Positions 6,501 through 8,794 of a DNA stretch of 8,794 bases are shown here, piece by piece. The notes under the pieces are model-generated. The model worked only from the letters and a program-made list of their open reading frames with translations, was not told the origin of the DNA and did not search any database. Each line of letters starts with the position of its first letter. Positions within the stretch are counted from its first letter, which is position 1. The stretch spans positions 1-8,794 of the forward strand of contig JAFYCC010000045.1 in the NCBI GenBank assembly GCA_017539885.1, given 5' to 3'. The translations under genes and the position numbers were made by a program. The stretch comes from Oscillospiraceae bacterium. GTDB lineage: Bacteria > Bacillota_A > Clostridia > Oscillospirales > Oscillospiraceae.

Positions 6501-7364
6501 TTACGACCAGCGGCAGGACGCGCCGCAGGGCAGCGCCAAGCCGCTTTCGGTCACCGGAAGCCCGAGTTCCTGCGCCTCGGCTCTGCCCCCGAAGCGCGGG
6601 TAAAACACGCTGTGGACGATATAGGACAGCGTCGAGGCGGAGAGCCCCGTCGTATAGGCGTTGAGCAGCACGAACAGAGGATCATCCGACAGCAGCTCCG
6701 AAGTTCTCGCAACGAAAGGCCACAGATTCTGTTCCAGCTTCCAGACTTCCCCGTCCGGTCCGCGTCCGTAACTGGGCGGATCCATGATGATCGCGTCGTA
6801 CTTCCTGCCTCTTCGGATCTCCCGCTCGACAAATTTCGCGCAGTCGTCCACGATCCAGCGCACAGGCCTGTCGGCAAGGCCGGAGGCCGCCGCGTTTTCC
6901 TTCGCCCAGGCGACCATTCCTTTCGCGGCGTCTACATGGCAGACGCTCGCGCCCGCGGCCAGCGCCGCGACGGTCGCGCCGCCTGTGTAGGCGAACAGAT
7001 TCAGCACCCGCACTTCCCTGCCGGCGCCGCGGATCTTGTCCATGGCCCAGTCCCAGTTCGCCGCCTGCTCCGGGAAAAGCCCGGTGTGCTTGAAACTCAT
7101 GGGCTTGACGCGGAAGGTCAGTTCTCCGTAACGGATCTCCCATGAGGCAGGCAGACTGTTTTTGCCCCAGCGTCCGCCGCCGGTCTCGCTGCGGTAATAG
7201 CGTGCGTCCGGCTTCTTCCAGCCCGCATGTGACCGCTCCGTCTGCCAGATCGCCTGCGGATCCGGACGCACGAGCGTATAGCTGCCCCAGCGTTCCAGCT
7301 TTTCGCCGCAGCTGCAGTCCAGCAGTTCATAATCTGTCCACTTGTCCGCGATCCACATGGTCAT
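6501..7364 (-). CDS. Class I SAM-dependent methyltransferase, RlmI/RlmK-like without PUA domain
   Basis: This 287-residue protein has a Rossmann methyltransferase domain. Motif I is VLNLFAYTGGAT (about 120-131), a motif II acidic residue lies in HVDAAKGMV (about Asp145), and motif IV is MDPPSYGRGP (about 194-203). The N-terminal part (MTMWIADKWTDYELL, then EKLERWGSYTLVRPDP) lacks the PUA domain of E. coli RlmI. The family acts on nucleic acid, probably 23S rRNA cytosine C5, but the substrate here is inferred from family only. The C-terminus LPCGASCRW contains cysteines of unknown role. A GTG at 7400 extends the frame, but it sits at the predicted transcription start and has no SD. The ATG at 7364 has GGAG five bases upstream; an ATG at 7358 is possible. 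It is the first gene of the minus-strand operon, leading directly into the ECF ATPase. Confidence 0.85.
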   Translation of the reverse strand: MTMWIADKWTDYELLDCSCGEKLERWGSYTLVRPDPQAIWQTERSHAGWKKPDARYYRSETGGGRWGKNSLPASWEIRYGELTFRVKPMSFKHTGLFPEQAANWDWAMDKIRGAGREVRVLNLFAYTGGATVAALAAGASVCHVDAAKGMVAWAKENAAASGLADRPVRWIVDDCAKFVEREIRRGRKYDAIIMDPPSYGRGPDGEVWKLEQNLWPFVARTSELLSDDPLFVLLNAYTTGLSASTLSYIVHSVFYPRFGGRAEAQELGLPVTESGLALPCGASCRWS

Positions 7365-7398
7365 CGACGCTCCGAAAAGGCAAAATTGCTCTGTATTC

Positions 7399-7409
7399 AC
7401 AGTGACTGT
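7399..7409. repeat. Palindrome at transcription start of the minus-strand operon
   Basis: ACAGTCACTGT is a perfect five-base inverted repeat around one base. It lies immediately downstream of the -10 at 7412-7417, where RNA polymerase would start. That is a plausible place for a repressor site, but the arms are short and it could be chance. Confidence 0.25.
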
Positions 7410-7411
7410 AA

Positions 7412-7440
7412 ATTATAGCATATGCGTTATAAAAGGTCAA
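7412..7440 (-). promoter_or_regulatory. Strong sigma-A promoter for methyltransferase-ecf-truA operon
   Basis: On the minus strand, TTGACC (7435-7440) and TATAAT (7412-7417) are separated by exactly 17 bases. TGC just before the -10 makes it an extended -10 as well. Transcription would start near 7400-7405, leaving a leader of about 40 bases to the ATG at 7364. This is the best promoter in the window. Confidence 0.85.
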
Positions 7441-7503
7441 TTCCACTTTCTCCCGCGGCGGCGTCGCTCCGTCGAGATTTGTCTGAATCGGGAAAAATAA
7501 GGC

Positions 7504-7532
7504 TTGCATAATACGTCATATGACTCTATAAT
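7504..7532 (+). promoter_or_regulatory. Sigma-A promoter for the lipoprotein pair
   Basis: TTGCAT (7504-7509) and TATAAT (7527-7532) are 17 bases apart; the -10 is perfect and the -35 moderate. Transcription should start near 7539, giving a leader of about 87 bases before the ATG at 7626. The spacer holds a perfect ten-base palindrome, GTCATATGAC (7515-7524), a possible operator. The promoter is divergent from the one at 7412-7440. Confidence 0.75.
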
Positions 7533-7543
7533 TGAAATTGCAG

Positions 7544-7624
7544 ATGCTAAATGTGTCCGCCCTGTTTTACTTTGAAATGAGGAGACAGTCCGGCCGGATT
7601 GATCGGCCGCGCTCGTTTACATAA
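7544..7624 (+). other. Possible 26-codon leader reading frame
   Basis: ATG 7544 opens a 26-codon frame (a second in-frame ATG lies at 7577) ending with TAA at 7622-7624, one base before the ATG of the lipoprotein gene. No SD precedes either ATG, and ATG 7544 is only about five bases from the predicted transcription start. The peptide (MLNVSALFYFEMRRQSGRID then RPRSFT) resembles nothing I know. If translated, it could couple ribosomes to the next start, which itself lacks an SD. Confidence 0.15.
7591..7609 (+). repeat. GC hairpin in the lipoprotein leader
   Basis: CGGCCG occurs at 7591-7596 and 7604-7609, giving a six-pair all-GC stem with a seven-base loop (GATTGAT). It sits between a GGAG (7581-7584) and the chosen ATG (7626). 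No U-run follows, so it is not a terminator. It could affect translation start choice or mRNA stability. Confidence 0.4.
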
Positions 7625-7625
7625 T

Positions 7626-8585
7626 ATGAAATCCGGTTTATTGAAAGTCTTTCTTCTGATCGTTTTCGCGCTGGTGGTCGCGCTCCTTCTCGTCGGCTCC
7701 TGCGGCAAGAGCGAGTCTGATCCGGTCACTCCGTCGCCGAGTGCCGGACCGGCATCCGCCGCGAGTCCCACGCCCGAAGCGAGTCCGTCGCCTGACGCGG
7801 ATCCGACGCCCGACGCCGAGCCGAGCCCGTCCCCCGACGCGGTCACCAGCCCGTCGCCCGAGGCTTCGCCGGAAGCGACAGCCACGAATACGGCAGCGCC
7901 GGCCGTCACGGGCACTCCGACGCCGACGGGACCGATCTCGACGCCGTCGCAGCCGACGCCTCCCCTGCCCACCGCTTCGGACGTTCCCTCGCCGACACCC
8001 GGTGAGACGCCCGTTCCCAACACCGGCAGCACGGCGCCCGTCGGCGACAGGGTCGACGACGAATGGTTCTCCGACGCGGCTTTCCTCGGAAATTCCCTTG
8101 TGGACGGTTTCCGCCTGTTCTCCGGTCTGACGACCTGCGACGTGTACGCCGCGACGAGCATGACGGTCATGGGTTCCGGATCGCTCATCAGCCAGATGAA
8201 CGCCAAGCAGTACGGCAAGGTCTATGTCCTGCTGGGCATCAACGAGATCGGGTATGATCCGGATTACTTCAAGACGCAGTATTCGAACATGCTCGACACC
8301 ATCATCGCCGGGCAGCCGGACGCCGACATCTACGTCATGGGTCTGACTCCTGTGAGCGAGCACAAATCCACGACGGACAGCACTTTCACCATGGACCGCG
8401 TCCGCAAGTATAACGAGAAGCTGCTCGAGCTCGCGATCGAAAAGGGCTGCTATTATCTGGATCTCTGCGAGGCTCTCGCCGACGAGACAGGTTATCTCCC
8501 GGCATCCGTAACGACCGACGGCGTCCATTTCGCCGCCTCTCACTATCAGGTCTGGCTCGAGTATCTCCGTACGCATCACGCCTGA
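7626..8585 (+). CDS. SGNH/GDSL-hydrolase lipoprotein on a Pro/Ser/Thr-rich stalk
   Basis: This 319-residue surface protein has a membrane helix (about 5-23) followed by a lipobox (VGSC, Cys26), so it is probably lipid-anchored outside the membrane. Residues 27-140 are a low-complexity stalk of (S/T)P, PDA and PEA units. The catalytic domain (about 144-319) has block I FLGNSLVDG (Ser157), block III GINE (Asn206) and block V DGVHF (Asp298, His301), the SGNH hydrolase set. Block I reads GNS where GDS is usual. Relatives are esterases, often acting on acetylated polysaccharide or peptidoglycan; the substrate here is unknown. The start is uncertain. ATG 7626 gives a clean signal peptide but has no SD. 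TTG 7599 (nine more residues) follows a GGAG by 14 bases. A second lipoprotein gene follows after 27 bases. Confidence 0.85.
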   Translation: MKSGLLKVFLLIVFALVVALLLVGSCGKSESDPVTPSPSAGPASAASPTPEASPSPDADPTPDAEPSPSPDAVTSPSPEASPEATATNTAAPAVTGTPTPTGPISTPSQPTPPLPTASDVPSPTPGETPVPNTGSTAPVGDRVDDEWFSDAAFLGNSLVDGFRLFSGLTTCDVYAATSMTVMGSGSLISQMNAKQYGKVYVLLGINEIGYDPDYFKTQYSNMLDTIIAGQPDADIYVMGLTPVSEHKSTTDSTFTMDRVRKYNEKLLELAIEKGCYYLDLCEALADETGYLPASVTTDGVHFAASHYQVWLEYLRTHHA

Positions 8586-8612
8586 GCTTAAACGGCTGGA
8601 AGGGTAATGCAA

Positions 8613-8794
8613 ATGAAAAAGCTACTGATCACCGTTATTGTGATTCTTCTGATATGCTGTGTTTTCACCGCCTGCGGTTCCGAGAAGGAGATCCAGTTCG
8701 AACCGCAGAACGCAGCGGATGAACTCCAGAAAAGCGAGGCGTTCTCGGACATCCTCAGTCCCGTAGGTCCGGCGATCGCGGCGATGCTGTACGG
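8613..8794 (+). CDS. DUF4358-like lipoprotein, truncated by window edge
   Basis: The first 60 codons are visible; the rest lies beyond the right edge. MKKLLITVIVILLICCVF is a basic-then-hydrophobic signal, followed by the lipobox FTAC with Cys21 and GSEKE, so it is a predicted lipoprotein. The mature start (AADELQKSEAFSDILSP, then PAIAAMLYG) resembles the beginning of DUF4358 proteins, small clostridial lipoproteins of unknown function. With so little sequence the family call is tentative. ATG 8613 has GGAAGGG eight bases upstream. An in-frame ATG at 8607 is too close to that SD. It follows the SGNH lipoprotein by 27 bases without a terminator, so the two are probably co-transcribed. Confidence 0.7.
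   Translation, partial: MKKLLITVIVILLICCVFTACGSEKEIQFEPQNAADELQKSEAFSDILSPVGPAIAAMLY

Noticed and set aside
2303..7145. Plus-strand frames of 200-420 codons opposite DUF5711, truA, ecfT, EcfA and the methyltransferase
   Set aside because: These are antisense shadows of GC-rich genes; no SD, no recognisable domain, and the opposite strand encodes unmistakable families.
7365..7400. N-terminal extension of the methyltransferase from GTG 7400
   Set aside because: The GTG is at the predicted transcription start with no SD, while ATG 7364 has GGAG at five bases.
7741..8040. Pro/Ser/Thr codon repeats as a tandem repeat or CRISPR-like array
   Set aside because: The repeats are degenerate, in frame and explained by the (S/T)P, PDA/PEA stalk of the lipoprotein.
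7547..8612. Minus-strand frames (223 and 324 codons) opposite the SGNH lipoprotein
   Set aside because: The Gly/Val/Ala- and Arg-rich repeats are the reverse reading of the Pro/Ser/Thr stalk codons; the plus strand has catalytic blocks and a signal peptide.

Overview
The window is GC-rich bacterial chromosome, gene-dense, with short Shine-Dalgarno (SD)-led intergenic gaps. The families present (ECF transporter core with truA, CvpA, DUF5711-like, a zinc-finger Hsp100/Clp ATPase, DUF4358-like and SGNH lipoproteins) point to Bacillota, class Clostridia, probably a GC-rich gut-type lineage. Genus cannot be read from the sequence. No tRNA, rRNA, CRISPR array, insertion sequence or prophage gene is visible.

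Layout: positions 7364 down to 1 hold eight genes, all on the minus strand. In transcription order they are a class I SAM methyltransferase (6501-7364), a single-chain EcfA1-EcfA2 ATPase (4731-6488), ecfT (3925-4734), truA (3140-3904), a DUF5711-like membrane-anchored protein (1914-3044), a CvpA-family membrane protein (1146-1871), pgsA (565-1107) and the start of a zinc-finger Clp ATPase that runs off the left edge (1-560). A strong sigma-A promoter (7412-7440) drives the first group. A 95-base gap at 3045-3139 has an extended -10 promoter for the second group and no obvious terminator, so read-through is possible.

To the right, on the plus strand, a divergent promoter (7504-7532) drives an SGNH/GDSL-hydrolase lipoprotein on a long Pro/Ser/Thr stalk (7626-8585). 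A second lipoprotein, DUF4358-like, follows 27 bases later and is cut by the right edge (8613-8794).

How the genes work together: the EcfA fusion and EcfT form the ATP-driven core of a vitamin/metal importer whose substrate-binding S-component must be encoded elsewhere. TruA and the methyltransferase are RNA-modification type enzymes (the methyltransferase by family only). The DUF5711/CvpA/PgsA/Clp group mixes membrane proteins, phospholipid synthesis and protein quality control. The lipoprotein pair looks like a small cell-surface module, possibly deacylating envelope polymers. I do not see a clear novel defence or mobile system. The most notable items are the fused EcfA with a possible relic internal start, the lipoprotein pair with its unusual leader, and the CvpA/PgsA/Clp operon.
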